A DNA stretch of 64,000 bases from Bacteroidota bacterium (GTDB lineage Bacteria; Bacteroidota; Bacteroidia; B-17B0; Aurantibacillaceae). Below the pieces are notes generated by a model. That model was given only the letters and a program-made list of their open reading frames with translations, had not been told where the DNA came from and did not search any database. Every line of letters starts with the position of its first letter. Position 1 is the first letter of the stretch. The stretch is from the NCBI GenBank assembly GCA_016708845.1, contig JADJFB010000023.1, forward strand, positions 50,236-114,235, written 5' to 3'. Shown here one piece after another: positions 46,365 through 56,051 of the stretch. The translations under genes were made by a program, and so were the position numbers.

Positions 46365-48152
46365 TTATATTCCAATTGCTTTTTTAAAATCCAGCATGTC
46401 TCCAGAACTCTCAGCCATTTCTGTAAGAGGAATCTTATTTTGATTTGCAGTAATTATTTCAGTGAATTTTTCTTTACTACATAAATAAACTCTTTCTTTT
46501 ATGATGACACATAAACTGTATTTTTCTTTTGGATTGTAGGGCAACTGACCATATGGTAAATTATAAACTAAATTTTTTGAATGGCAGATGAGATAAATAG
46601 TACTTGGCCTCATGTGAGATTTGTCATTACTAACATAAATCGGATCCATTTTAGCACCTTTTGGTAAATTATTAGGGCAATCAGAATTGTAAATATTAAA
46701 ACTGCTGATATTGAATATTCTCGTGACTTTCATGTCATTATTCATTGAGTTAAATTCCTCTAATTGTTTGGACTCTCTTTCTTTCCAAAGCCTCACTTTT
46801 TCCTTTACCAATTCATCCGAAAGATTTTTTTGTTCAGCAATATAAGCAGCTTGTTTGGCTTCAAATTCTTCTTTTAGTCTTTTCTCATCTGCCTCACGTT
46901 TGATTACTGCCGTTTTGTAATCATTAAATTTACTTTCGTAAGTTTTTAATGCTTTGTCGTAATCCGCACCTGTTAGGGCAGGATAAACAATTAGTTTTTC
47001 AACTCGCTCTCTTAATTTCAATGTCAATATATAATTCTTTCCTTTCACAGGACCTTCCGAAACTTCAGCACTGCTCCATGTCACATCTGCTAACTTGGAG
47101 TTATAATTTTTATTTTCGGTACCTACTTCAAAAATTGCATTTTTAAACGCTTCAAGTTCTGGAAATTCTTTATAACTAACATCTAATTCAAACTGTGGTC
47201 TTCCAGCAGTTGCTTTCGTTGGCTTTGTTGGCGTTGTAACTTTTGGTAATTGAGTTACTTTTTTAGAATACACTACTTTTTCCGCCTCTATTTTTGGTGG
47301 AATAGCATCCAGTTGTTTTTGCAAGTTTTCTGTTTTGGGCGACGCTATCGTTTCTTGAGTTACATCGGAGGTTTTGCTAGCTGAGGTTACTGAAGCTGCT
47401 TGCTTTTTTTGCCCCTTTAAAGAGTTGTCTCTGTTTTGATACACCCAATTTTTCGCAATTGTATCTAACACATACATATTATATCTATCAGCTGTATGTT
47501 CAGATTGAAACTCAACCGTAATTTGTTTTTTGGGATTTATATATACTGGTTCTCCATTTTGATAGCCCCTAATGTCAATCATACCTGCACTTTCAAAATG
47601 TGATTGAATTCCAGCGCTATCATAAGTCATAGGAATTCCACTAGCAATGATGTCAGCTTGGTTATGAAATTCTCGATAGGTAATTTCTACATCGCCAATA
47701 ATATCCTGTCCTTGTTTATTTACGAAGGCTTTTTTAGGAATAATAATTTTTGAATTGGATTTGTGTTTTAACGTTCCGCCTTGTTCGGCTTTTACTTTAT
47801 AGGAAGTGTAAGGAACGTTTAGTTTTGAGATGGGAGGTGCGATAAAAGCTTTATTAAGCTTGGTATTTGGGGTATTCGTATTGTTTTGTTGTGAAGTAAC
47901 TATTTTATCATTGTTGGTTTCTTTTGGTGGTTCTTTTTTAAATACGGAGAAATAGGTAACGGTACAAATAACGGCGACGCCTGCGATGATTGCCGAATAA
48001 GTTGCTTTTTTATTTTTTAAAAAGCTAGCATCACTTCGGGCTTTCTCGATGCTTTGTTTTTTAAATTTGTTGACCAATTCACCAAAATCTTTGTGTGAAT
48101 TAATTTCTTCGTCTGGTACCGGCTGTCTGTTAAGATTAAATTTTGTCGCCAT
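46365..48152 (-). CDS. membrane protein encoded with the ECF sigma factor, possible anti-sigma factor
   Basis: A 595-residue protein with a short cytoplasmic N-terminus, one helix near residue 52-70 (ATYSAIIAGVAVICTVTYFS), and a long exterior part. This includes a beta-sandwich (KIIIPKKAFVNKQGQDIIGD, ITYREFHNQADIIASGIPM) and a Lys/Glu-rich coiled region (around residues 410-470). The start codon overlaps the stop of the ECF sigma gene by one base (TAATG), so it is translationally coupled. Cytoplasmic tail, one helix and large sensor-like exterior domain fit a sigma regulator, but no zinc anti-sigma motif is visible; this is inference. Confidence 0.65.
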   Translation of the reverse strand: MATKFNLNRQPVPDEEINSHKDFGELVNKFKKQSIEKARSDASFLKNKKATYSAIIAGVAVICTVTYFSVFKKEPPKETNNDKIVTSQQNNTNTPNTKLNKAFIAPPISKLNVPYTSYKVKAEQGGTLKHKSNSKIIIPKKAFVNKQGQDIIGDVEITYREFHNQADIIASGIPMTYDSAGIQSHFESAGMIDIRGYQNGEPVYINPKKQITVEFQSEHTADRYNMYVLDTIAKNWVYQNRDNSLKGQKKQAASVTSASKTSDVTQETIASPKTENLQKQLDAIPPKIEAEKVVYSKKVTQLPKVTTPTKPTKATAGRPQFELDVSYKEFPELEAFKNAIFEVGTENKNYNSKLADVTWSSAEVSEGPVKGKNYILTLKLRERVEKLIVYPALTGADYDKALKTYESKFNDYKTAVIKREADEKRLKEEFEAKQAAYIAEQKNLSDELVKEKVRLWKERESKQLEEFNSMNNDMKVTRIFNISSFNIYNSDCPNNLPKGAKMDPIYVSNDKSHMRPSTIYLICHSKNLVYNLPYGQLPYNPKEKYSLCVIIKERVYLCSKEKFTEIITANQNKIPLTEMAESSGDMLDFKKAIGI

Positions 48153-48766
48153 TATTTTGATTTTTTAGTCAATGTTTTTTTTACTCGCTCTAGTATTCTA
48201 TATAATTTAACTTTTGCGTTTGTTTCTGTTAAGTTTAGTATTTCAGCAATTTCTTTAAACGCTCTCTTTTCAAAAAAACGTAATTCTATTAATTGTAATT
48301 CATCCTCAGGTAAATCTTTAATGACTGTCATTAAAATACCTTTGTATTGCTCCATGTATTCTTCTTCAACTTCTTCGCAAATATTTCTTAAGTCGCTGAT
48401 ATCTGCATTAACAGTTCTAAGCTTGCTATTGTTTCTAAACAGTTGCATCACTTCGCTATGAGCAATACGATATAACCAGCTTGCAAAAGGCACACCTTTG
48501 TATTCGTATTTTTCAATATTGGTCAATGCTTTTAAAAACACTTGCGCTGTTAAGTCAAAGGCCGTGTCTTTATCGTCCATACGTTGGTAAACGTAGCCAA
48601 AAATTTGTTTGTAATATTTGTCGTACAAAGGCCCAAAATGTTCAGGGTTTTGTTTCGCAGCCTCAATGATCATTTGCTCATCAAGCAACATGTCGGCGGT
48701 ATGGTGATAACGGGGTGAAAATTCCATATGAACTGCGTCTAAAAGCATTACAGGTTTATAATACAA
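48152..48766 (-). CDS. ECF-type RNA polymerase sigma factor
   Basis: A sigma-70 family protein of up to 204 residues with region 2 (FGPLYDKYYKQIFGYVYQRM, AFDLTAQVFLKALTNIEKYE, ASWLYRIAHSEVMQLFR) and region 4 (LPEDELQLIELRFFEKRAFK, EIAEILNLTETNAKVKLYRI). It lacks region 1.1 and region 3, as ECF sigmas do. The start is uncertain: MLLDAVHMEF or MEFSPRYHH are alternatives to the upstream ATG. The partner membrane protein is coupled downstream. The upstream region carries repeated GTGAAA-type units, possible autoregulatory sites. Confidence 0.9.
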   Translation of the reverse strand: MYYKPVMLLDAVHMEFSPRYHHTADMLLDEQMIIEAAKQNPEHFGPLYDKYYKQIFGYVYQRMDDKDTAFDLTAQVFLKALTNIEKYEYKGVPFASWLYRIAHSEVMQLFRNNSKLRTVNADISDLRNICEEVEEEYMEQYKGILMTVIKDLPEDELQLIELRFFEKRAFKEIAEILNLTETNAKVKLYRILERVKKTLTKKSK

Positions 48767-48782
48767 AAGCAGTAGAATAGTT

Positions 48783-48930
48783 ACAGTGAAAAGTGAAATA
48801 AATTCCCTGTAAAACTTAAGTACCTGAAAATCAAACCTATTATTTTCAGTTTCACTGAGTGAAAATACATTTTAAATGGGTGAAATGCACTTTTGAATGA
48901 GTGAATGAAATTTTGGAGAGGTGAAATTTG
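48783..48930. repeat. cluster of GTGAAA/TTTCAC units upstream of the ECF sigma gene
   Basis: On the plus strand GTGAAA or a close variant recurs about seven times in 150 bases, some in adjacent pairs (CAGTGAAAAGTGAAATAAAT) and some about 20 bases apart (GAGTGAAAA, GGGTGAAAT, GAGTGAATG, GAGGTGAAAT); one inverted copy (TTTCACTGAGTGAAA) makes a palindrome. Consistent with a multi-site operator; not proven. Confidence 0.5.
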
Positions 48931-48944
48931 AGGAAGAAATGTTA

Positions 48945-48985
48945 AAAATGAGTATAGAAATCACTCTGATGTGATTTCTATACTC
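48945..48985 (-). terminator. alaS terminator
   Basis: GAGTATAGAAATCAC (48950-48964) is exactly complementary to 48971-48985 with a 6-base loop. On the minus strand the stem is followed by CATTTTTAAC, a T-rich tail. It lies 23 bases after the alaS stop. Confidence 0.85.
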
Positions 48986-49007
48986 AAATTACGTTCCAAA
49001 AATTGAA

Positions 49008-51679
49008 CTAAAACAATGCTTTTGCTTTTTCAATAGCCAAACTTAAGCCTTCCAATTTACTTCCGCCAGCTTGCGCATAAAAAGGTTGACCGCCACCACC
49101 GCCATTAATTTCTTTCGCTAAATCGCGAATGATATTTCCTGCGTTTAAGTTTTTATCTTTCACTAAATTATCATCAATAATTACGGAGATACTTGGTTTA
49201 CCTTTTACTTCGGCACCAATTACGCATACGCAATTTTCAATTTGGTTGCGAATTTCAAATAAGATGTTTTTTATTTCTTCGGCACTATCAAATGAAATTT
49301 GTTCTACAATGACATTAATGCCGTTTTTCGCAATAACTTTTGATAATAACGTTTGTTTAATGCTTTGTGCTTTTTCTTTTAATAAAGATTGTAACTGCTT
49401 TTGTAAGTCATTATTCTCTTCTACTAAATTGCTCAAGCTTTTTATGACATCTTTATTGTTTTTTAATAAAGCTTTCACTTCATTTAAAGTAGCCGTTTGC
49501 TCATTGAAAAACTCTTCTGCTTTAACTGAAGTAACTGCTTCAATGCGACGAATACCTGCTGCTACAGCACTTTCGGAAGTAATTTTAAAATAACCAATTT
49601 GTCCGGTTGCTTTAACATGAGTTCCTCCACATAATTCAATAGAGTAGTTTTTATCAAACTCTACCACACGAACAACATCGCCGTATTTTTCGCCAAACAA
49701 TGCCATGGCGCCAGTTTTCTTAGCATCATCAATGGTCATTTGTTGAATGTTACTGAAAATATTTTCGCGAACTTTTGTGTTGACAATTTTTTTCAATTTT
49801 GGGCTAATTCTTCATCTGTAATTTTTGAGAAGTGAGAAAAGTCAAAACGTAAATATTCTTCATTTACTAAACTTCCTTTTTGTTCTACGTGTGTTCCTAA
49901 AACCTGACGTAAAGCTGCATGTAATAAGTGCGTTGCACTATGGTTGTTTTCGGTGAATGTTCGTTTATTTCTGTTTACTTTAGCTACAAAACTTGCTTCC
50001 ATGTTTTCTGGTAACTTATCACAGAAATGAATAATGACACCGTTTTCTTTTTTTGTATCAGTGATGTTTATTTTCTCATTAATGTTTTCAATAGTTCCAG
50101 CATCACCAACCTGTCCACCACTTTCAGCGTAAAAAGGAGTTTTATCTAATACAATTTGAAACTGCTCTTTGTTCTTCGCTTTTACTTTACGGTAACGGAT
50201 GATATTTGCAGTACATTCCAATTCAGAATAACCAACAAATTCAGTTTCTGCAATCGTGTTATCAGACGATTTTTTATTTTTCTCAATTAACATCCAATCA
50301 TCCGTGTCAACTGAAGTTGCCGCTCGAGAACGATTTTTTTGTTCAGTTAATAAACGATTAAATTCTTCTTCATCAATACTTAAATCATAACCGCGAGCAA
50401 TTAAAGAAGTTAAATCTAAAGGAAACCCAAAGGTATCATACAGTTCAAATACAACTTTACCATCAATTACTTTCCCAGTGTGAGAAGCTGTTAAATCAAT
50501 ACACACTTGGTCAATTCGTTTTAAACCGATCTCTAAAGTTTTGTAAAAAGAAATTTCTTCTTCTTTAATTACTTTTTCAATGAGTATTTTTTGCGTGTTT
50601 AACTCTGGGAATTGTTGCCCTAATTGATGCGCTAATGTTGGCACAATGCGGTACATGAATGGTTCTTTAATATTCAATGACTGATAACCATAACGAATAG
50701 CACGACGTAAAATCCGACGAATCACATAGCCTGCACCAGTGTTACTTGGCAATTGACCATCCGCAATAGAGAAGGAAATAGTACGAATATGATCAGCAAT
50801 AACACGCATGGCAATATTGATAATCAATTGCTTTTTGTGTTTGTCTTCATCTTCTGGTTTGTAACGTAAGCCACTTAACTCTTCAATTTTATTTAATAAA
50901 GGAGTAAATACATCCGTATCGTAGTTAGATTGTTTTCCTTGTAAAACACGCACTAAACGCTCAAAGCCCATACCTGTATCCACATGTTGTGCAGGTAATT
51001 TCTCCAAACTTTTATCTGCCTTGCGCATAAACTCCATAAATACGTTGTTCCATACTTCAATCACTTGTGGATCATCGTTATTTACTAAAGTTGCACCATC
51101 AACTTTTGCTCTTTCTTCATCACTTCTTCCATCATAATGAATTTCGGTACATGGCCCACATGGACCAGTATCTCCCATTTCCCAGAAGTTATCTTTTTTA
51201 TTTCCTTTTAAAATTCTGCTTTCCTCCACATATAATTTCCATGTATCATAAGCTTCTTGGTCAAATGGTACATTCTCTTCCACGCTTCCCTCAAACACTG
51301 TAACATATAAACGTGATTTATCAATTTTATAGACCTCTGTCAATAATTCCCAAGCCCAAGCAATGGCGTCTTTTTTAAAATAATCGCCAAAACTCCAGTT
51401 ACCAAGCATTTCAAACATGGTATGGTGATAGGTATCAACACCTACTTCTTCTAAATCGTTGTGTTTACCGCTAACGCGTAAACATTTTTGCGTATCGGCT
51501 ACACGAGGAAATTTAATGGCAGCATTACCTAAAAATATATCTTTAAAAGGTGCCATACCAGAGTTAATGAACATTAACGTTGGATCGCCTTTTACTACCA
51601 TTGGGGCAGAAGGAACGATTTCGTGACCTTTTGATTTAAAAAAATCTAAAAATGTTTGACGTACTTTATTTGATTCCAT
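49008..51679 (-). CDS. alaS: alanine--tRNA ligase, split by a frameshift at 49797-49800
   Basis: Two abutting frames (51679-49793, 628 residues; 49796-49008, 262 residues) make one class II synthetase of about 890 residues, the normal AlaRS length. The first has the catalytic core (FLDFFKSKGHEIVPSAPMV, FINSGMAPFKDIFLG, DTYHHTMFEMLGNWSFGDYF) and the editing motif HSATH. The second has the rest of the editing site (CGGTH) and the C-terminal domain ending GGGGGQPFYAQAGGSKLEGL. The break falls inside the editing domain. Adding one A (minus strand) to the four-A run at 49797-49800 reads AQKLKKIVNTKV and joins the frames. As AlaRS is essential, a sequencing error is the simplest reading. Confidence 0.95.
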
Positions 51680-51796
51680 AGTGTTTTAAAAAGAAGTAGC
51701 GAATATACTAAAAACACTTGCATCGCAAATCACAAATTATCCACTTTTTAGCAAGATTTTGGCAATAAAATGGCTTTTATAAATCAATCATTTTGC

Positions 51797-51804
51797 TATA
51801 TTTG
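51797..51804 (+). promoter_or_regulatory. -7 element of the M23 peptidase operon
   Basis: TATATTTG, a full TAnnTTTG match, 18 bases before the ATG. No clear -33 box. Confidence 0.45.
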
Positions 51805-51821
51805 CTAGCCTTTTCAGGAAC

Positions 51822-52793
51822 ATGTCAAAAGTTAAATATAAGTTCAATACCAAATCGCTGACCTACGAAAAAGTAAAGGTTACTTTTAAGCAGCGTTTAT
51901 TGCAAGTACTGTCGTATTTGGCAATTGGAACTGTATTTGCTACCATAACGATGTTAATTGCTTACCGTTTTATTGATTCTCCAAAAGAAAAAAAATTGCG
52001 TAGAGAGGCAGAAGTGATGCAATTGCAGTATAATTTGTTGAATCAAAAAATGAATCAAGTGCAAACGGTATTAAATGATTTACAAGACCGAGATGATAAT
52101 ATTTATCGTGTTATTTTTGAAGCAGAACCTATCCCAACGTCTATCCGTAAAGCAGGTTTTGGAGGCAGTGATCGTTACAAAGACTTGGAAGGATATGATA
52201 ATTCAGAGTTGATGAAAGAGGCAACAGAACGTTTGGATAGAATCACCAAACAATTATATATTCAATCCAAATCTTTTGATGAAGTAGTGAAAATGGCGAA
52301 AGGCAAAGAGAAATTAATTGCTTCTATTCCTGCTATTATGCCTTTGAATAATAAAAATTTAAAACATGCTCCAAGCGGTTATGGTTGGAGAACGCATCCT
52401 ATTTATAAAACACAAGAGTTTCACCCGGGAATGGATTTTACAGCAGAGCAAGGAACACCAATTTATGCTACCGGTGATGGAGTAGTGGAGGTGGCTGATG
52501 CTTCTGCGCAAGGATATGGAAATCATGTGGTGATTAATCATGGATTTGGGTATCAAACACTTTACGGGCATATGAGTAAAATGGCTACTAAACCTGGCGT
52601 TAAAGTAAAACGTGGCGATTTAATTGGTTACGTTGGAAGTACAGGCTTAAGTACTGGTCCACATGTGCATTATGAAGTGATTAAGAATGGAGAAAAAGTA
52701 AATCCAATCAATTTTTACTATAACGATCTTTCTCCAGAGGAGTATCAAATTATGTTAGAGTTGTCCTCCAAATCAACCCAATCATTCGATTAA
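51822..52793 (+). CDS. M23-family (LytM) peptidoglycan peptidase or activator
   Basis: A 323-residue membrane protein: cytoplasmic tail, one helix at about residues 29-48 (VLSYLAIGTVFATITMLIAY), a coiled coil (residues about 60-90), and a LytM domain. Metal ligands are intact: HPGMDF (first His and Asp), and HVHYE with the preceding GHM. GYGNHVVINHGFGYQTLYGH is the core sequence. It cleaves or helps cleave peptide cross-links in the wall. It is divergent from alaS and coupled by TAATG to the permease gene that follows. Confidence 0.9.
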   Translation: MSKVKYKFNTKSLTYEKVKVTFKQRLLQVLSYLAIGTVFATITMLIAYRFIDSPKEKKLRREAEVMQLQYNLLNQKMNQVQTVLNDLQDRDDNIYRVIFEAEPIPTSIRKAGFGGSDRYKDLEGYDNSELMKEATERLDRITKQLYIQSKSFDEVVKMAKGKEKLIASIPAIMPLNNKNLKHAPSGYGWRTHPIYKTQEFHPGMDFTAEQGTPIYATGDGVVEVADASAQGYGNHVVINHGFGYQTLYGHMSKMATKPGVKVKRGDLIGYVGSTGLSTGPHVHYEVIKNGEKVNPINFYYNDLSPEEYQIMLELSSKSTQSFD

Positions 52794-54109
52794 TGAATTC
52801 AACTTACAAAATTGGATTTTACACTGCCATTTCATTAGTCATTGCTAATATGATTGGTACGGGAGTTTTTACAAGTCTTGGTTTTCAATTATTTGATATC
52901 CATTCGGTATTCAGTATTCTAGTTTTGTGGTTATTGGGTGGTATCATTTCTTTTTGTGGAGCATTGGTTTATGGCGAATTAGGAGTTGCTATTCCAAGAA
53001 GTGGGGGCGAGTATGTTTATTTATCTAAGTTAATACATCCAAGTATTGGCTTTATGTCGGGCTGGGTTTCTTCTACAGTTGGTTTCGCTGCACCAGTGGC
53101 TTTAGCATCGATGGCATTGGGAACTTACGTTCATAAAATTATACCTGAAATTAATATTACAGCTTGTGCTTTAACGGTTGTTGCAATTATAACCTTAGTT
53201 CATGCCATGCATTTAAAAGTTGGAAGCGGTGTTCAAAAAACATTAACCGTTTTAAAAGTTGCCGTTATTGTGTGTTTTATTTTAGCTGGATTATTTCATA
53301 CACCAGGCCATGAAATTAGTATTGCTCCACAACCAACATCCATGAGTGAAATTTTTAGCGCAGGCTTTTGGGTGTCTTTAATTTATGTTTCTTATGCTTA
53401 TAGTGGTTGGAATGCGGCTTCATATTTGGCAGGTGATATGCAAAATCCTCAGAAAAATTTACCAAAAGCATTATTATTGGGAACTTTTATAGTGACAGTT
53501 ATTTATGTGTTATTGAATTTTGTGTTTTTATATAGCGCTCCTATGACTGAATTAACAGGTGTTTTGGAAATTGGTCATGTAAGTGCGGCTCATATTTTTG
53601 GAGAAACGATTGGAAAGATGATGAGTATTATTATTGCTTTTTTATTATTATCATCTATCAGTGCTATGATTATGGCGGGGCCACGCATCATTAAATCTAT
53701 GGGTGAAGATTTACCCATGTTATCTGTTTTAGCAAAAACAAATAAACATCATGTGCCTTACATGGCAGTGATTACACAATCTTGTATTACGGTGGTACTA
53801 ATTTTAACAGCTCAATTTGAAGCAGTGTTAACCTTTGTGGGATTTAGTTTAAGCATCTTTACTTTTTTAACGGTGAGCAGTTTGTTTATTTTAAGAGCTA
53901 AAAAATTAAATACGGAAGGCTATAAAACTTGGGGCTATCCTGTAACACCTATTTTGTTTTTATTATTAAATGCATTCACTATTTATTTTGTGTTTAAACA
54001 AAAACCAACAGAGTCTTTATTAGGTTTATTAAACGTAGCTATTGGAGGATTGATTTATTTTATAGGAAAAAAAGTATCAGAAAAAAAACAAGCAAACGAA
54101 TTATGTTGA
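52793..54109 (+). CDS. APC-superfamily amino acid permease
   Basis: A 438-residue permease with about 12 membrane helices. The first-helix signature MIGTGVFTSLGF and the motif YSGWNAASYLAGDMQNPQKN mark it as an amino acid-polyamine-organocation transporter. The substrate is not readable. Its ATG overlaps the stop of the M23 peptidase gene, and its 3' end overlaps the following lipoprotein gene by 7 bases, so the three are likely one operon although their roles seem unrelated. Confidence 0.9.
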   Translation: MNSTYKIGFYTAISLVIANMIGTGVFTSLGFQLFDIHSVFSILVLWLLGGIISFCGALVYGELGVAIPRSGGEYVYLSKLIHPSIGFMSGWVSSTVGFAAPVALASMALGTYVHKIIPEINITACALTVVAIITLVHAMHLKVGSGVQKTLTVLKVAVIVCFILAGLFHTPGHEISIAPQPTSMSEIFSAGFWVSLIYVSYAYSGWNAASYLAGDMQNPQKNLPKALLLGTFIVTVIYVLLNFVFLYSAPMTELTGVLEIGHVSAAHIFGETIGKMMSIIIAFLLLSSISAMIMAGPRIIKSMGEDLPMLSVLAKTNKHHVPYMAVITQSCITVVLILTAQFEAVLTFVGFSLSIFTFLTVSSLFILRAKKLNTEGYKTWGYPVTPILFLLLNAFTIYFVFKQKPTESLLGLLNVAIGGLIYFIGKKVSEKKQANELC

Positions 54110-55320
54110 AGAAAATAAGTGTATTAACGGCTGTTTTAATGACAGTATTTGGTTGTACCCCAACTGCTGAAAATCAAACAGGAGAGTTGAAAAAAGATAC
54201 GGCTACACCACTTATAGTGGAAGTTAAAGAATTAAAAGATTCTATTAAGGAAGCAACAAAAAATGCTTTGCCTTTAAATGACACCTTAAATGCGATTGCC
54301 AATATTATGTCGGGAATGACTGATACAAGTTCAGTTTATAAGTTCGTGCAGTCTTCTTCTGACTTTAAAGCTTTCAGTAAAAACTTTGATAAGCGTTGGA
54401 AAACATATGATTCAACACGCTTAACAAATTTGAGAACATTTAAAGCAAATGAAATTGAAAAAGTGGTAAAGCCGCAAACAACTTTGTTTTACCCTTTTTC
54501 TGGACCAGATATTTTACATGCTCAAACATTTTTTCCGGAAGCAGATAAGTACGTGATGATTGGTTTAGAGCCAGTAGGAAGCTTGCCAAAGTTTAAGAAA
54601 GAGGAAACGGATTCATTAGAATCTTATTTTCAAAAAGTAAATGTGTCGTTGAATGCGATTTTGAAATTTAGTTTCTTTAGAACTCAAAGCATGAAAAATG
54701 ATTTAAAGAATGAAGAGGTAGATGGAACGTTGCATTTATTGTTTTTATTTTTAAAACGTACCGGTAACCAATTTTGTTCGGCAAAGCCAGTAACGGTGGA
54801 TAGTTCAGGAACTATTGTATTTGTAAATTCATTTGATGTTTTAAAGAAATTAAAAACAAATACACGTGGTGTTGAAATTCAGTTTAACGACGTAAATAAT
54901 CAGCCTAAAACTTTGTATTATTTTTCTTTAAATGCAGCTGATGGAGGCTTGAAATCTAATAAAGGATTTACAGCTTATTTAAAAGCAATGGGAACGGTTA
55001 ATACCTACTTAAAAGGAGCTTCGTACTTAATGCATAAAGATTATTTTTCAATCGTACGTAAAGTTATTTTAAATCAAAGTGAGCACGTGATACAAGATGA
55101 TAGTGGGATCGCTTTTCACTATTTTTTAGATGATAATAACAAATGGAGTTATTCGTTTTTTGGACAGTATTTAAAGCCGATTCCTATGTTTGCTGAGTTC
55201 TATCAAAAAGATTTGGATTCTCTATACAAACAACAAGGAGCTAAACCAATTGGATTTGGGATTGGATATAATTTTAAAGACAAGAACAGTAATTTTATGA
55301 TTGCTACTAAGCAACATTAA
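54103..55320 (+). CDS. hypothetical lipoprotein
   Basis: A 405-residue protein with a lipoprotein signal peptide (ISVLTAVLMTVFGC, lipobox VFGC) and a hydrophilic mature part with little repeated structure (KDTATPLIVEVKELKDSIKE; FYPFSGPDILHAQTFFPEAD; HYFLDDNNKWSYSFFGQYLK). I do not recognise the family. It is the third gene after the M23 peptidase and permease and converges directly with the methyltransferase gene, with no space between the stops. Confidence 0.65.
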   Translation: MLKKISVLTAVLMTVFGCTPTAENQTGELKKDTATPLIVEVKELKDSIKEATKNALPLNDTLNAIANIMSGMTDTSSVYKFVQSSSDFKAFSKNFDKRWKTYDSTRLTNLRTFKANEIEKVVKPQTTLFYPFSGPDILHAQTFFPEADKYVMIGLEPVGSLPKFKKEETDSLESYFQKVNVSLNAILKFSFFRTQSMKNDLKNEEVDGTLHLLFLFLKRTGNQFCSAKPVTVDSSGTIVFVNSFDVLKKLKTNTRGVEIQFNDVNNQPKTLYYFSLNAADGGLKSNKGFTAYLKAMGTVNTYLKGASYLMHKDYFSIVRKVILNQSEHVIQDDSGIAFHYFLDDNNKWSYSFFGQYLKPIPMFAEFYQKDLDSLYKQQGAKPIGFGIGYNFKDKNSNFMIATKQH

Positions 55321-55910
55321 TTACTGTTGCTTTACCCAAAGTTTTAAATCGCCATTAAAAGCATCTTTTATTTTCGTGTAGGAATTAGGCACTTCAAAGT
55401 TGTTGCCATGATAGGTGACTAATTTAGTTCCAATCTTGGCTTTATCTAATTGCTCATCTGTGTAATTTAAAAATACTGATATACTTGCTTTCAAATTTAC
55501 TTCATCATTTAATCTTTTGGCATCTCTAAATTCTCGTAAAATGGATTAAATATGTAAAATCCATCGTAGTCAGAAAAATCAATATTTAGGATGTTTTCAT
55601 TTAGTAATGTCACATTATTTAATTGGTAATGTTTGGCAATATGTTTGCCAACTTGAACTAAGCTTTTACGATATTCTACACCATAAAAATGACAATCTAC
55701 ATGACTTGCCGCGGCAATACAAAATTTACCAACACCTGAACCAATATCTAAGATATGTTTTTCATTATTTTCAGTAAGCCATTCAGCAGCTATTTTGGCA
55801 ACTTCAATAGGTGTGAAATACAATCTAGCTGCAAATTTTAAATAACCTGGTAATAAGTCATTAAATGAAGCATCTGTTAATTCATCAATGGTATGTGTGG
55901 TGTTTTCCAT
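55321..55910 (-). CDS. SAM-dependent methyltransferase, split by a frameshift at 55515-55518
   Basis: As read, 133 residues; adding one base to the four-T run at 55515-55518 (MPKRLNDEV on the minus strand) continues the frame to a stop at 55321, about 196 residues. The class I fold is clear: HILDIGSGVGKFCIAAASHV (SAM-binding glycine motif), CHFYGVEYRKSLVQVGKHIA and FDYDGFYIFNPFYENLEMPK-like residues including the NPF motif. The corrected tail (KLVTYHGNNFEVPNSY) completes the fold. The NPF motif occurs in amino-group methylases such as those acting on glutamine or adenine; the substrate is not assigned. Confidence 0.75.
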
Positions 55911-56051
55911 TTAATAGAACAATAGTACCTATTTTATAATTCAATAGTATGATTATTTATCAAATTTTATGCTCACATCTGCGCCTTTCCCATCGTTTGA
56001 GAGTCAAATATATTCTTAATAATAACTATATTTATAGCAAGAAAAATTTTC

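Noticed and set aside
49008..51679. A naturally split alanyl-tRNA synthetase
   Set aside because: The break is inside the editing active site and is repaired by one base in a homopolymer, like ten other breaks in the window.
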